DNA from: Ascaris suum
Taxonomy: Eukaryota > Nematoda > Chromadorea > Rhabditida > Ascarididae
Direction: 5' to 3'
Assembly: GCA_013433145.1 (NCBI GenBank)
Contig: CM024181.1
Span: 6,014,001 to 6,078,000, forward strand
Length of the DNA: 64,000 bases
The position numbers were made by a program, and so were the translations under genes. Within the stretch, counting starts at the first letter, position 1. Each line of letters begins with the position of its first letter. This document shows positions 33,522-45,491 of this stretch, piece by piece. The notes beneath the pieces were generated by a model. It was not told the DNA's origin, ran no database searches, and saw only the letters and a program-made list of their open reading frames with translations.

Positions 33522-36500
33522 CTAAAATAGATAAAAATTTACATTTATAGTAAATAAGAAATATATGTGGGATAAGATTTTTTTCTCACAGCATCCTGTG
33601 CAAAAATTTGCATTAATAAAATTCTTGCATGGGGTTGTATTAGAGTAGGAACTGTAAAGCTGTAATGTCGTCATCAGGAAGTTCTCAGACTTACACGAGA
33701 TTTCCTACGTCTAATCTTCTGCTTAATAGCGTTGTTTAAACTATGGTTAAAGCTGTAAACTATAAAAGCGAAAGGAAGTTAAACGAGCCATCGATAGAGG
33801 GTGAAGGTGGTGGATGAGGGACTTTCGATGCTTCCGGCTTATCCGTTATCTCTTCAGCGTCTTCTTGAGGTGTATTCGGCTCCATTTGTTTCGTTGTCGG
33901 TGTTCTATACATGAAATAAAACCTCAACAATTTCTCTCCGTTCAAATCCTTTATAATTATTCAAATAAATAAAGATGTGAATGGAACAATTAAAAGGTAT
34001 GAGTTGTCCTATTGAAACAATATTGTTGCCATCGTTAATATTCTGTTCCCCCCTTTTTTTTAGTTCCGTTTAATTTATTTTTTTTTTTTACAGTTGACAT
34101 TGCAAAATATATATATTACAATATAACAATAGATTAAATCTACGCTTATAAAACGTGACATACAAATACTAATAATCAAATTTACAAATGTTTTATCGTA
34201 TCATTGCAAATTGCAAATATTATTGCATCGATGTGCTAAAGTATCCTTAACACTTTTGCAATATTGCATATTGCAATATTGCATAAGCTGTCATCAGCTA
34301 GTCGTGTTCCTGCGTCCACCTCCCACCAGAATATATCAATTCAAGAATGGGCAATTGCAGAGATATCGAAAAACAAGAATATAAATTATTTAGTGTTAAT
34401 CATTAAAAAACTTCTTACATTAATAGAGTGGATATTTCTGAGTTTATATTGCCGTTTGCGCCACCTGAAATATATAGAGTTCAAACTCGATCTCGGCAAA
34501 TTGATCATTTTCGGATTATCGGATGGAACCATTTTGTTTAAAATAAACGACATCAGTGGTACATTGTATGGGATTGCGTTATCAATGAATGTGCAAATTT
34601 ATTCGTCCATATAGAGGCTTATATTTATCATGATTTATTTAATTATTGCGTTCACAACCGAAACAACACTCCACACGAGCCGCAATCTCTACTATCCGAT
34701 CCTGATTCGCGTTCATATTTTAGACACCTTCGACGCTCCCTCCACCCTTTCTCCATCATCTTTATGCATATCTCAACCTTTCCACTCCTTTCTATATTCC
34801 AGTTCTGTCCTGAATCACGTCTCCTATACTCACCAGTAACTTTATCCCTTCGAGATCTTATTCCATCCTAAAATAAACTCTTATTCACCACCCTCAGTCC
34901 CCAAACCCGTCACCTCAGATCCACATCCCTCACCATTACAGGACCACCTGTTTATACGATCATAGCTGTAAATTTGCAAAAACGTTTTAAAAGAAGTACG
35001 CATATTTGAATGAAAAACATTTTTCGGCAATAAACAAAATAAACGAGAAATGTGCTATGTGCTTCTGCGTTGTCTGATTAGTCACTTCCACAATTTATCA
35101 GCACATAATGTGATAAGCAAAATGACGAATTCTCATTCCAGCTGACCGACCGGTCGTCAAAATTTTCCACCACAGAATTCGTTTTTAATAACTCGATCCG
35201 CTCAGATAAGAAATCGACCAATGGAGAATGCACACAACTTTTTTTTCTCGTTTAAAAAGTTTTAAATTGTAATGTTGATACTTGAAAGCGAATTGTTAGT
35301 TGTGTGCATTATATCGAGCAAGTTTCGCAACATTAGCTTCAGTAGTTCCCGAGCTAAAAATCTCCCACAGACAAGCTCTTACAGACAGACAGACACATAG
35401 ACATACATTCGCACAGACACGACGCTGCTGCAACTTGCGAACGAGTAGCCTGACGGGTGTACCTCGAGAAAATCGTGTGAAAATAAACGTGCAAGAAATT
35501 TACTAAAACGCATAAAAATATATAAGTGGTGTAAGCTTATCAAACAACGAGAAGAGACGAGAAAATTCGGCGGAATTGCAAAAAAATATGAATAATGATA
35601 ACTGTAATGAAAAAATTTGCATACAAAGTCCAATTGTTTTGTTGATGCACCGCGGTTCTATGAAGTGTGTGCATGCGAGCGATAGCGTACTACCTAATGA
35701 CTGATAACTCGGGTATGACCTCATAACCGGTAACTTGAGCACTACCTCACGACTACTAGCTCGAGTATTACTTCATGACAATATAAAGATACTGCTTATC
35801 TCGATGTATTTACCATTAAAACATGAGCGACGTTATATTAGATGCCAGTGTGTCAAATTCAAATTTCCACATAGAAAAGCAGTCTGCAGCCCCTGAAGGT
35901 GAGCATCATATACCCTATGTGTGCAATATTCTCTTTAAGCATTAATAATTTCGAATCTTATTTGGCTCGACATATGAAGAAATGCAAAATTATCAAAACG
36001 ATTAAAATATGCAAATAAAAAAAAATCAGCCCAAAGGAAAATGAGGATAAGAGATGTGAAGTTTTAGAGGTGATTAACGATATGAAATTTGCATACAATT
36101 CGCTGCAATTCGATTGCCGTACGCTGGTGGGCACTCTAGAATTGATGTTTTCAGGACTGTCGTTGCGGTGCCAACTACCGTTGCATTCTTTTTAGTTTCT
36201 CCCAATTGCTCAATCGATTTCAGCTAAAAAAAAAAAATAATGCTGAAAGTATTGGAAACGAAAGTTGAGAAGGCGAGAATCACTAAGAACGATTTTTGGA
36301 TTTTATTATGGATTCTCTTGACCCATATTACTTCCTTTAGGTGGAAAAAAAACGTTTATTCAACTAAAAAGAATAAAGGGAATTACGCAAATGCATTGAA
36401 ATATTTAAATACAATTAAAGAACGAGTTTAAAAACGCATCCTTTTTGCAAAGAACTCTTCATTGATTATTTCGTTTCATTCACATCAGAAATAAAGCTTC

Positions 36501-37264
36501 ATTCATACAATAAAAGAAGCCGTCAAAATTGTTGTATATAATATTTTCTGTGCGATTTAATTCATAACAAAAGTGGAAATCAAATACGTCGATTTGAATG
36601 AACATGAAAAGAGAGGAAAAGGCACACGACAACATACAAGTGTGATAGAATTGTACGATAGGAATGGCAAATGATAGTGCGTAAGATTTGCATAGTCACA
36701 AAATTCGATGTAATTTGCATAAATTCAAAAACGGAGATATTTATTGTCGCTACAGTTTGGAAAAGAAACCGTACGAAACTTATAGTTCATAGATTTCAAT
36801 TGAGATAAAGGAAATAAAAGAACTTTATTGGAGAAGATTAAATTCACAGCTAAATTATTCGATAATCTGAGGGAATCGTACTCTTTGCAATTTCATCTTT
36901 GCGTTAACAATTCCATACTCGTCCTTCTTTTAAAATTCCGTTAATTTATTGATAAAACAAAAGAGCCCACTGAGGAAATTAGCGAATTATTGCTGTGTCT
37001 GCAGCATTCATTTTTGCACATTTTAATGCAAAATTTTTAAATTATTGTTAATAATATCGCCCTCTTTTATTGATATGTTTCATGCTGAATAGAATAAAAG
37101 ATATCCACAGCGTATCACTCAACCATAAAATACAAACTTACATCAGTTCGATCTTCGGGTGCAGCGACCGCTTCTCTTGACATCAGAGATTCACTTATAA
37201 CGCTTGATTGGAGTGATGTCGACTGATAACGTTTATCTTCCGCACTATTTTCTGTTCGTTTCAT
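33091..37264 (-). CDS. unidentified low-complexity protein, five exons
   Basis: Minus-strand exons that join in phase: 37264-37142 (ATG two bases after GTTTAG, a likely trans-splice site), 36223-36123, 33904-33785, 33740-33697 and 33521-33091, giving 272 codons and a TGA. In order: polar N-terminus (MKRTENSAEDKRYQ); LKSIEQLGETKKNATVVGTA; acidic/proline segment (PNTPQEDAEE, PHPPPSPS); a strongly basic exon (KQKIRRRKSR), a possible nuclear localisation signal; then a long Thr/Gln/Val/Pro-rich tail (ITQATIMPYNIQTAVPQAPQ, QVVPQVSLLPQV). There is no signal peptide or membrane segment. I recognise no domain; a disordered nuclear or RNA-associated protein is only a guess. Weak point: exon 4 has a perfect donor CGT|GTAAGT at 33695 in the wrong phase for exon 5; the phase-correct donor is C|GTGTAA two bases earlier, so a further small exon may be missing. 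Confidence 0.55.
34257..34285. repeat. tandem palindrome TGCAATATTGCA x2
   Basis: Two copies of the 12-bp palindrome TGCAATATTGCA separated by TAT within the second intron of the unidentified gene; related TTGCAAAT words lie just upstream. Confidence 0.6.
35350..35430 (-). repeat. dispersed TGTATG/TGTCTG element, copy 3 (inverted)
   Basis: Read on the minus strand: CGTCGTGTCTGTGCG, TGTATGTCTATGTGTCTGTC, then GAGATTTTTAGCTCGGGAAC. Same order of motifs as copies near 9715 and 10755, opposite orientation. Confidence 0.4.
35823..35898 (+). other. weak candidate plus-strand first exon
   Basis: An ATG in good context (AAAACATG) opens MSDVILDASVSNSNFHIEKQ and SAAPE, then an excellent donor AAG|GTGAGC. 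It lies inside an intron of the minus-strand gene. No partner exon was found, and chance is a fair explanation. Confidence 0.18.
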
Positions 37265-37266
37265 TT
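37142..37266 (-). CDS. first exon of the unidentified 33-37 kb gene
   Basis: AAATGTTTAG|AA precedes the ATG, then 41 codons rich in Ser, Glu and Arg (ends APEDRTD) and a perfect GTAAGT donor. The tight acceptor-to-ATG spacing argues for a trans-spliced 5' end. Confidence 0.55.
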
Positions 37267-37488
37267 CTAAACATTTGCTATTCAAAAAAATGTTGCATTT
37301 GCTCATTACTTTAGTTCTTTTTGTTCGTGACCCCCATTATGCAAACTCATTTACAGATCGTTATGTAAAGCCATAGTTTTTCTCGCCAAAAAAGGGTCTT
37401 CATCTGAAAGAAAGATTTGGAGGTGATATGAGGTTAACCAGATTCACCATTTTCACCATGAGATTTATGATCGTTCACCAACTTAATT

Positions 37489-37639
<151 letters not shown>

Positions 37640-38264
37640 GTAATGCAAAGCGTACGAATAGAGTTATCAAAAGAGAGGTTGATGTTTAACTCATTTAAAA
37701 ATAATTCTTGATGAAATCTGACTTCTCTTCTCAGCGCGAGATTGTTTCCGGTCGCATATAACAACCAAAGTTGACACCACAATAGCTGGTGCCATCGCTA
37801 ACCAAAGTGTATCAATAAGTTCATTCATTTCTTTACAATCGATCTGCAATCGCCATTGATGAGTTTATCTGATCACTTCTGAACTATGCAACGTTTCTAA
37901 CAACTCGGCAGTACTTAAGTGTCTTCACCGTTTTCGTTCCATCAAAAGGTAAGCAAGGTGATTGCCAGCCGTTCTTCCACATTTCTACCTTGATTAATGT
38001 CTTCTTAGCCTGAGGTCGTCATGACTGCCTAAAACTTTGGCCCTTCCCCCCTAATCCTCACCTTAACAATCTCATCTTACAAACCCAATACGTTTATCGC
38101 TTACCTGTTTATAACCGTATTTCCATCGACGACTTTGCGCTACCTGAGCCAGCCTTACAAAATTTCATCCGACCGCATCCAGCGCTTTCCAAGGAGCATA
38201 ATGTCGTTTGAAGCCAGCAAATATTCCAAGGCACCTTTGCAAATTTTACCTGGAGAGGTGCACC

Positions 38265-38330
38265 TTGACGACGCTGTATGTGTGCTTTTTTATGTGTGTG
38301 TCTGCCTGTCGGTGTGTCTGCACGTCTGAT
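38265..38330 (+). repeat. dispersed TGTATG/TGTCTG element, copy 4
   Basis: GACGACGCTGTATGTGTGC, then TATGTGTGTGTCTGCCTGTC and GGTGTGTCTGCACGTCTG. A shorter relative (GGATGTCTGTGTGTCTGTGT) lies at about 38716. Confidence 0.4.
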
Positions 38331-39192
38331 GATCCCATTCTTGGAACCACCGGAACCGGAGATGAAAAATTTGATGGTCATAACCGATACAGCTGGATGA
38401 TCTTTTCTTATGAATTTTCATGCTCATCAATCAACTCTGAAATAGTTTATAGACATTCAAAGATGCCGAAAATTTGTGCGCATTCTACACCGTTCGCATT
38501 TTCCCATTATACCTGCCAGGTAACTTGAAGAAAAAAAAACGAGTTTTGTATTGCTTCTTGAGATTGCTTGAGTTGGTTTACATATGAGGGCATTATTTTG
38601 CACGAGTGATAATTTCTGAAATTGGTTGCCGAAGTGAGAGAGATAAAAAGCCTGTATCCCGCCAGCTTCTCTCATAGGCCTCCACTTTTTAATTTGCTGC
38701 CGCAGACATCATGTCTGGATGTCTGTGTGTCTGTGTCGGTGTCTATCTGATGGTTTTAACCCGAGAAACGCTTAAGCTGCTTATGAAATTTACTGGGCAT
38801 GACTATAAACGATCTGCTATACTATAATTCACGTTGAACCATCACCTTTGAAGGAAGTTATCGACGTATTTCAATGTGGGAAAAATTTTACCACAATTTC
38901 CAACGGGTGGTTTTTTGCTCGCAGACATCGAGTGAAAAAAATAAGTGAATCGTTTATGGAAGATTTGTGCGATTGGATAGGTCAAATGAAATATCAAGGT
39001 GTAATTTCTTATAATTCTACCTGCTCACATTTCTGCTGGTTGTCTTGATCGCTGAGACAAACGGAATATAAAAGGCATTCATTCGCCTTGTTTAATCAAA
39101 CTTCCCGAAGCTTATATGGATTTACGCACACCGCCACCGTCAGTTTGTCTTTTCTGACGTAGTCTGATCACGGGATGCTGCAGAACTGGTTG

Positions 39193-39241
39193 ACCGGTTT
39201 ACCAGCCCAAGTGATCCCTCCCTGCCCAGGGGTAAACCGGT
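39193..39241. repeat. inverted repeat ACCGGTTTACC / GGTAAACCGGT
   Basis: Perfect 11-bp arms (39193-39203 and 39231-39241) around a 27-nt C-rich loop. Function unknown; about 2.1 kb upstream of the receptor start. Confidence 0.7.
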
Positions 39242-41334
39242 AAATTGTGGATGATCGAGTTCGACTAGCGCATCTTCTCATATTTTGGAAAGATGGAATT
39301 TCGTTTCAAGAAATGTATAAATAGTCTTGCAACGATAGTTAGATCACGTTTGAATGAGATGAACTTTCAACGAAAAGTCAGTCGTATGAGTGTTCGTGGG
39401 CGTGTTGCGCGCTTCCGGTGGCGGGTTGTCACAGAGGGGGGTGCATATGCTACCTCCTGTTGTTAATTATGTTGTTGCTGTATTGTCAGTGCTTTTATTA
39501 TCAGATTGAGACAAAGCTAAACATCTGGTTGTTCCGATAGAACAGGTTGGAAGGGTCAAAGCTATCGGAGTTCGTAAAGGTGGTACGTGCATATGTAGTG
39601 CTAAGGACGATGCTAATATTTTGCCTTGAAGGTAACGAGCGCATATGCCTGTGGGGGATATGCTCCGTAGAGATGTTAGCATGCTGTTCACGCAGAATCC
39701 CTCTTTCTTATGGTCTGGGGAATGTTATCGCTTCTTGACCTCTCTCAAACAACAGCAATGTCGGTGAGTTGAGATTGAACTGAACACGTTTGCGCTGACT
39801 AGTTTTGAACTTATTGATGTGCTTGTATAATTGTGACAGGTTTATCGCACGTAGGTTTGCATTAAGTTTTGTGAGGTTTTCCTTGGATTTGGTCGCATTA
39901 CTGGGACCCAGTTGAAGTCATCTCCAGCTCATTATTGGAATAAACTCATTCACGACCTCAACGAGGAAATGGAACCAACTTCAAATTTCTTTGTTTATAC
40001 CTATTAAATTCACTTGTCTTTAATCATTCTTCCGCCGAATAAGCGCTAGTTTTGATAGGTTGCAAGCGCTATAAGATGTTCTCCCTCTCCCGTATGTTCA
40101 AATATAAGCCTCTGTTTTGGAAAAAACCGGATCCGGGAAAGTCGTAAAGAAATTTCAGACGCACAACGCGTTGACAATGAGAGAGTGAGGTTTTCCGGAA
40201 TGCGCGTCCCCCATTTCCTTCATCTTTTATTTCTCTTTGTGGTTAACGATTGACTTAGGCTCCCCTCCAACTCCCATTTCCTTCATAAACATGCTGTCAT
40301 TTCGAGAAGTTGCAAACAGCGCAAGGCCCGGGGGTCCCGGGGGTTTAGTTGCGCAAATACTGTAGACATATGGAATCAGCTTTACTGTAGTGAGCATTCA
40401 TTCACCAACGTTCAGTGCATTTTTCTTCTCGATCTCTCCCTTGGTGCTGACTATGTACTACTCAGCATTTTTAATTTCATCTTAGCGTCTGCGGTGTTAC
40501 GTTTTGCGCAACTAAAAGAATCGTACTCAGGTGGTCATAAAGTCATAAAGGTGTGTTGAAATGGCTGCGTACCTTGAAAATGTTATTAGAATTTAACGAT
40601 TTAACTTTATTTTAAAATATAACGCGCAGATATAAAAAAGAAACTTTGCTGGACTGATCAAAAGCAGCGTTGTAAGCATCATATGTGGGTGCATCATGTC
40701 CTTCCCCCCTCTCCCCTTGGACAGTGGAACTTTTATATAGAGGTGGAAAGGAAAGTAGTTCAGGCTTTGTCTGTAGTTGCCTGACACTATAAAGGTCTGG
40801 GGTAAGCCCACTGTCATTCCGGTTTGCAGTTTTGATTGGGGACGAGGGTAATCTGCACCATTCAATGTGTGGGAAGGTTGTGCTTTCATAGCACAATGCA
40901 GCTGTCAGTACCTGGTGCCTGAGTACTTATTTATATTATGATCTTTGTTGATGTTTCAAATCTGCGATTCTCTTATGTTCGGAAGTTGTCATCGAACTCA
41001 TAAAATATTTACTAGGTTTTATTTCTATTTTCTTTTTTCAGGCAAGTGGAGAAAACGTTAAACGGCCGCTTTCAGCGGGCTGTGTGAGCAGCCAGCCGCT
41101 TCAGCTGCTTATTTCCGTTCTTTTTTGTTGTTTTGTTCGCTAAAAAATATATCCAAAAATCCAAATAATTGAATAAATAAGTTTTATTGCTCTATCATCA
41201 CCAACTTTATTGAAAGCGAGCCTCATTCAACAACAAATAACTGAGAAACGATCCAACTGAGCGTTGCGTCACGCCCAATCGTCGTTCGACGAACACGATT
41301 GGCGTATATATTTCATTGTGTTTTGCGATTCGCT

Positions 41335-41439
41335 ATGATAGCTTGTCGAGCAAAGGCGTACGCCATTCAATCTTCGTCATGCTTTTACTCGTTATGCACG
41401 ACTATGCTTCTCGTTATCTTTGCTCTGCTCATCTGTCAG
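41335..41439 (+). CDS. daf-2: receptor exon 1: signal peptide
   Basis: Two in-frame ATGs, 41335 and 41404. From the second the frame reads MLLVIFALLICQ, and on splicing to 42035 continues CSA|GDDIYC: hydrophobic core plus a small-residue cleavage site exactly before the L1 domain. The first ATG adds a 23-residue n-region. The donor is CAG|GTTCTC, phase 0. No homology supports this exon; position, phase and signal-peptide form do. A TTTTTTCAG acceptor at 41041 could start the mature 5' end. Confidence 0.55.
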
Positions 41440-44400
41440 GTTCTCTTTGTTTGCTTTTTTTTTTGTTAATTTATGCATTAATTTGTTTTTATGGAAAGGA
41501 ATGGAAGCTAAGATAACAGTTTGTTAGCTGCAAAGTTTCTTCAAAAAAATTTCCCAGAGGTTAATTTGCCGGTTTTTTAACTTATAGTTTGGAATTTGCA
41601 TCGGTATCGATCGACCTGTCATAGTTTCGACGACGTCGATCAGCACAGTATTCGCTAGTCGTCGATTTTTCTTGAGATTGTAATTGTTTAATAAGTTATT
41701 GATTGATCAGCCCATTTTATTAAAGATCCGTTGATAAACTGGTGAAGTGAACATATCTAATAATTATTGATATGATGCATCAATTGACGAATATTTTCGA
41801 TGATAAAATGGTGGTTCATGGGTGAATAAGTCGCTACGATATGGTACGATAGCGATCCGACATATGGAAGTAGCAGGAAAGCGTACACCAGTCGACGAAA
41901 GGGATGGACCTTAACCCGCTTCCCTCTTTTTCTGCTACCTACGTCTCCTTGTTCGTCCTCGCTTTTCCTGTCCCTCCTCCTCCCTCTATTCCTTCTCTCT
42001 TCCTTTCAACCCCTGAATGAGGGGAACATTTTAGTGTTCGGCAGGCGATGACATCTACTGTCGTTCGCTGGACATTCGCAACAGTCCAGGTATGGCGTTT
42101 CAAGATAAGGAGACTAACGATAAATGGTCAACCCTTTCCAACTGTACGGTTATGGAAGGCGATTTCTCCGTATCGATGATTACTAGTGCTAATTATACGC
42201 ATGAAAGCTTTCCTGTTTTTGAGCGTCTCCGGGTGATCACCGGCCATCTACTCGTCTTTCAAGTCAGGTAATTATTGCGTGTCTTGCTTCTGAGATTTGT
42301 TTAGGTGCTGTGATTGCAAAGTTTATTAATTCATCTTAAGGTGGGAAATTTTTATAGATATTTTTACAAGTTGTCGTCTGATTTTTTGTCTTTCTAACTA
42401 CTTTGAACGTTTTTTTTCTTGAGAACTCAGGAGCTTCGATAATGGATGCTTGTTAATTATAGTGCGCTACGCTCGCTGAAACGGATGTTTCCGAATTTGC
42501 GAGTGATCGGTGGCCAAGAACTGATTATGAATTATGCGTTGGTGATCTATCAGAACACACATCTCGTCGAAGTGGGTCTACCCAAGTTGACGACAATTAT
42601 CAACGGAGGAGTGCGCATTATGGATAATACGCAGCTTTGTTATAGTCGTTATATCGATTGGGGAACTATGTTGATCGGACCGGCAAATGACATTCTCATC
42701 GATCAGAGTAAAACCACCGATTCAGGTTTGATATTTCCGAGTCCTTCAGCTTTTCGTCTTGCTTTTATTTTATATTTTAATCGCTACGATATGATATGAT
42801 AGTAAGTTCTGCATTCCAATACCCTTGAGCGATCAGTGGTCTGGTTGATAAGCACTAATCATCACGCGTGGAAGGGAGTGAGTCAGACAAACAGAACTAA
42901 ACTAACTCCAACTCCAGGTGATAAAAGTTTCTCCTTTCGGGTGGAGCGCATTTCAAGTTGTTCGTAGTAGGCTCAAATTGCACTTGATGCACTTGTTATA
43001 TGCCGCTACAAAAGAAGTGCTAAGGCATTTTTATGTATATGTGGGATCATGTGACATAACACACTAATCAGTCAAGTCTGTGGTGTGTTATGCGGCGTAC
43101 AGAAAAATGCTGCAGTATGTTTTGCATTTCTTTGAGAGTATCCTGCAAGATTGGAAAGTCCGCGTGTGCTGTTGAATGGCAGTTCCAGTTGGCTAATGCG
43201 TGGAGGTCTCCGATCCTATCTTCTTTAATATCCCCTTCCCCCCCCCCCCCTCCTCCGTTCTTGGTGCTAATCCATCACAAGTTGACAAGACAATAGTTGT
43301 TGGCGGTTGTTGCCTGAAAAAGGCTTCATTTATCAGAGCAGTCTATTGCTTAGCCCTCAAAACTTGCGATGCTTCATATTTGTGTTTTAATTGGCACTGT
43401 ATATATTTCAAGCACTTGCAAACATTGCATTTTGCAGATTTATGCAGCGACGAGTGTGTGCCTGAAGATGAGAGCCGCTGCCACAAAGTGGATGGTGTAT
43501 TGTCGTGTTGGGATGCGGAGACATGCCAAATACGTAAGCCATTGGAGGTCTTTTTTTTAATCAGCTGATAGTCTCACTTACAGGCAGACGGCTGGTCGGG
43601 TTTGTACTTGCTGGCTTATGTTGTCCACTTCTGTCTAATTAAATTTTAAACGGTCAGTTTTCTGCTGTCCTGTGAAATGTTCAAATGAACGTAACTTGTG
43701 CGATGGGCGTATTCCAGAAGATTTTGAGCAGCAGATCGGATCAGTGGCGATCGTTACTTCTAAAAAATCCATGAAAATTTTTTTTGTGGATTTCAAAACT
43801 TCAACTAGTTGCCAAAAGAAATTCTTCATCATTTGTTATTGTTTTGAACCTCCTTGAAGGTTTCCATTCAAAATCGAATTGCTTTCCACTCTCTTTATAG
43901 ACAAATAACGGCGAGGTATATTCCTGAAAACTGACAGAAATCTTTCGCAGTAGGATTGCTTTTATTGATTTGTGTAATTGCTTGATTGCTATCATGAGAT
44001 ATTCCATCTTCCATTATTCCATTATTCACACGTGGACTACAGAGTGACCAAGGAAGGAACAGAACTGAAGAAGGTGATGAAGAGAATAAAGAAATGTGGG
44101 GAGGGGGATTAGATAATAAGGAGAGCAGCACCCAGTGTTTTTAATGCGGGGAAGCCGATACTGATTATTTGAATTGCTAGTTTTTAGTTTCTTTAGTCCT
44201 CTTCCTTTCTTCTAAATCCTCAGTTAATTGTTTTCCGGCTGTGTACCAGTTTTATTTACTCATAAGAATGCTTCAGAAATATTACTTCAAATTGTATACA
44301 TTGTTCGAGACATTTATGAACAGAATAGTGGGCAATAATTAAAGCAGTTGAAAAATGTCTTTGACGGCTATAAAGCAAAGAGAGTTTATTGGAAATGCCA

Positions 44401-45399
44401 TCCGGAAATGTTTGCGAGAAGGACGGTAGTTTAATCCTTCACAGTCAAGAATAGCGGTGGGCTCGTTGTTTAACTGCGATGGAAACCATATCAGTAATTC
44501 AATATTGCAAGCGAATGGGGGGGGGGGGGAGGGGGAAGGGAATGGGAGGGACTGCGGTTCATCGAATTACTACCGTAAGGTACGGAGAAGCCCACTCCTA
44601 CTAGACGTTACCTGAAACTTTTATGAATAAATGACTTCGTTGTAGGGAAAGGCAGTTTCATCGAGGGTGTTTGTTCTTTATAATTTCTAGTTTAATTACT
44701 GAGCGTATTTATTTTATAAATACTTTAATAATTAATTTTCTTATTCTGTTATATTTGAAGAATGTGCTCATTCACGAAATGATGATAAGACACCTGGTCC
44801 TGGATGTGATGATGAGGGTCGTCGATGTCACGAGCAATGTTTGGGTGGTTGTTCACGGCCAAACGACCCGAGTGCATGTCACTTCTGCAAGAACGTCATA
44901 CATAAGGGGGTCTGCATTGAAAAATGTCCTGATGGTCTTTTTGAAATCCATCACGTTTATCTTGTACGGTGAGGATTCCATGTTACTTTTAGGCGCTTTA
45001 TTTTTTATTTCACTCAATAATATGGATTTAGTTAAATTGTTTTATATGTGTGTGTTTTTTTTAGGGGGAGGGGGAGATATGTTGTATCTTGCCTCACTAG
45101 ACTACTTCTACCAATGGCACTACTCTCCCCTCCCCATTCTCTCACCTCCTCATCCTCGCCGAATTGAAATCAGTTCCAGTAACTTCCTTCCACCGCGAAT
45201 TTCAGAGAATACTTTATTCTTTCTCACATAAAGTAATTTTGAGTAGCAGCGAACTACTGCCGTTACTTGAACTCTACGTCGGTGAACTCCTTTCCCCTTC
45301 CCCTTCCTGCTTAAAATCTTGGGGAGTTTTTAATATTGAAGAGAATTTTTGTTTTGAAAAGAATTCTTGTCGAAGCGAAATTTCGGTTTATGTCCTCCG

Positions 45400-45491
<92 letters not shown>

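Noticed and set aside
34264..34614. 116-codon plus-strand frame inside the unidentified gene's intron
   Set aside because: Starts in the TGCAATATTGCA palindromes, hydrophobic/Ile-Leu-rich as expected of AT-rich DNA, no partner exons.
41316..41516. Plus-strand hydrophobic frame overlapping the signal exon
   Set aside because: It is the other frame of the same DNA; the frame of 41335/41404 splices in phase to the receptor, this one does not.
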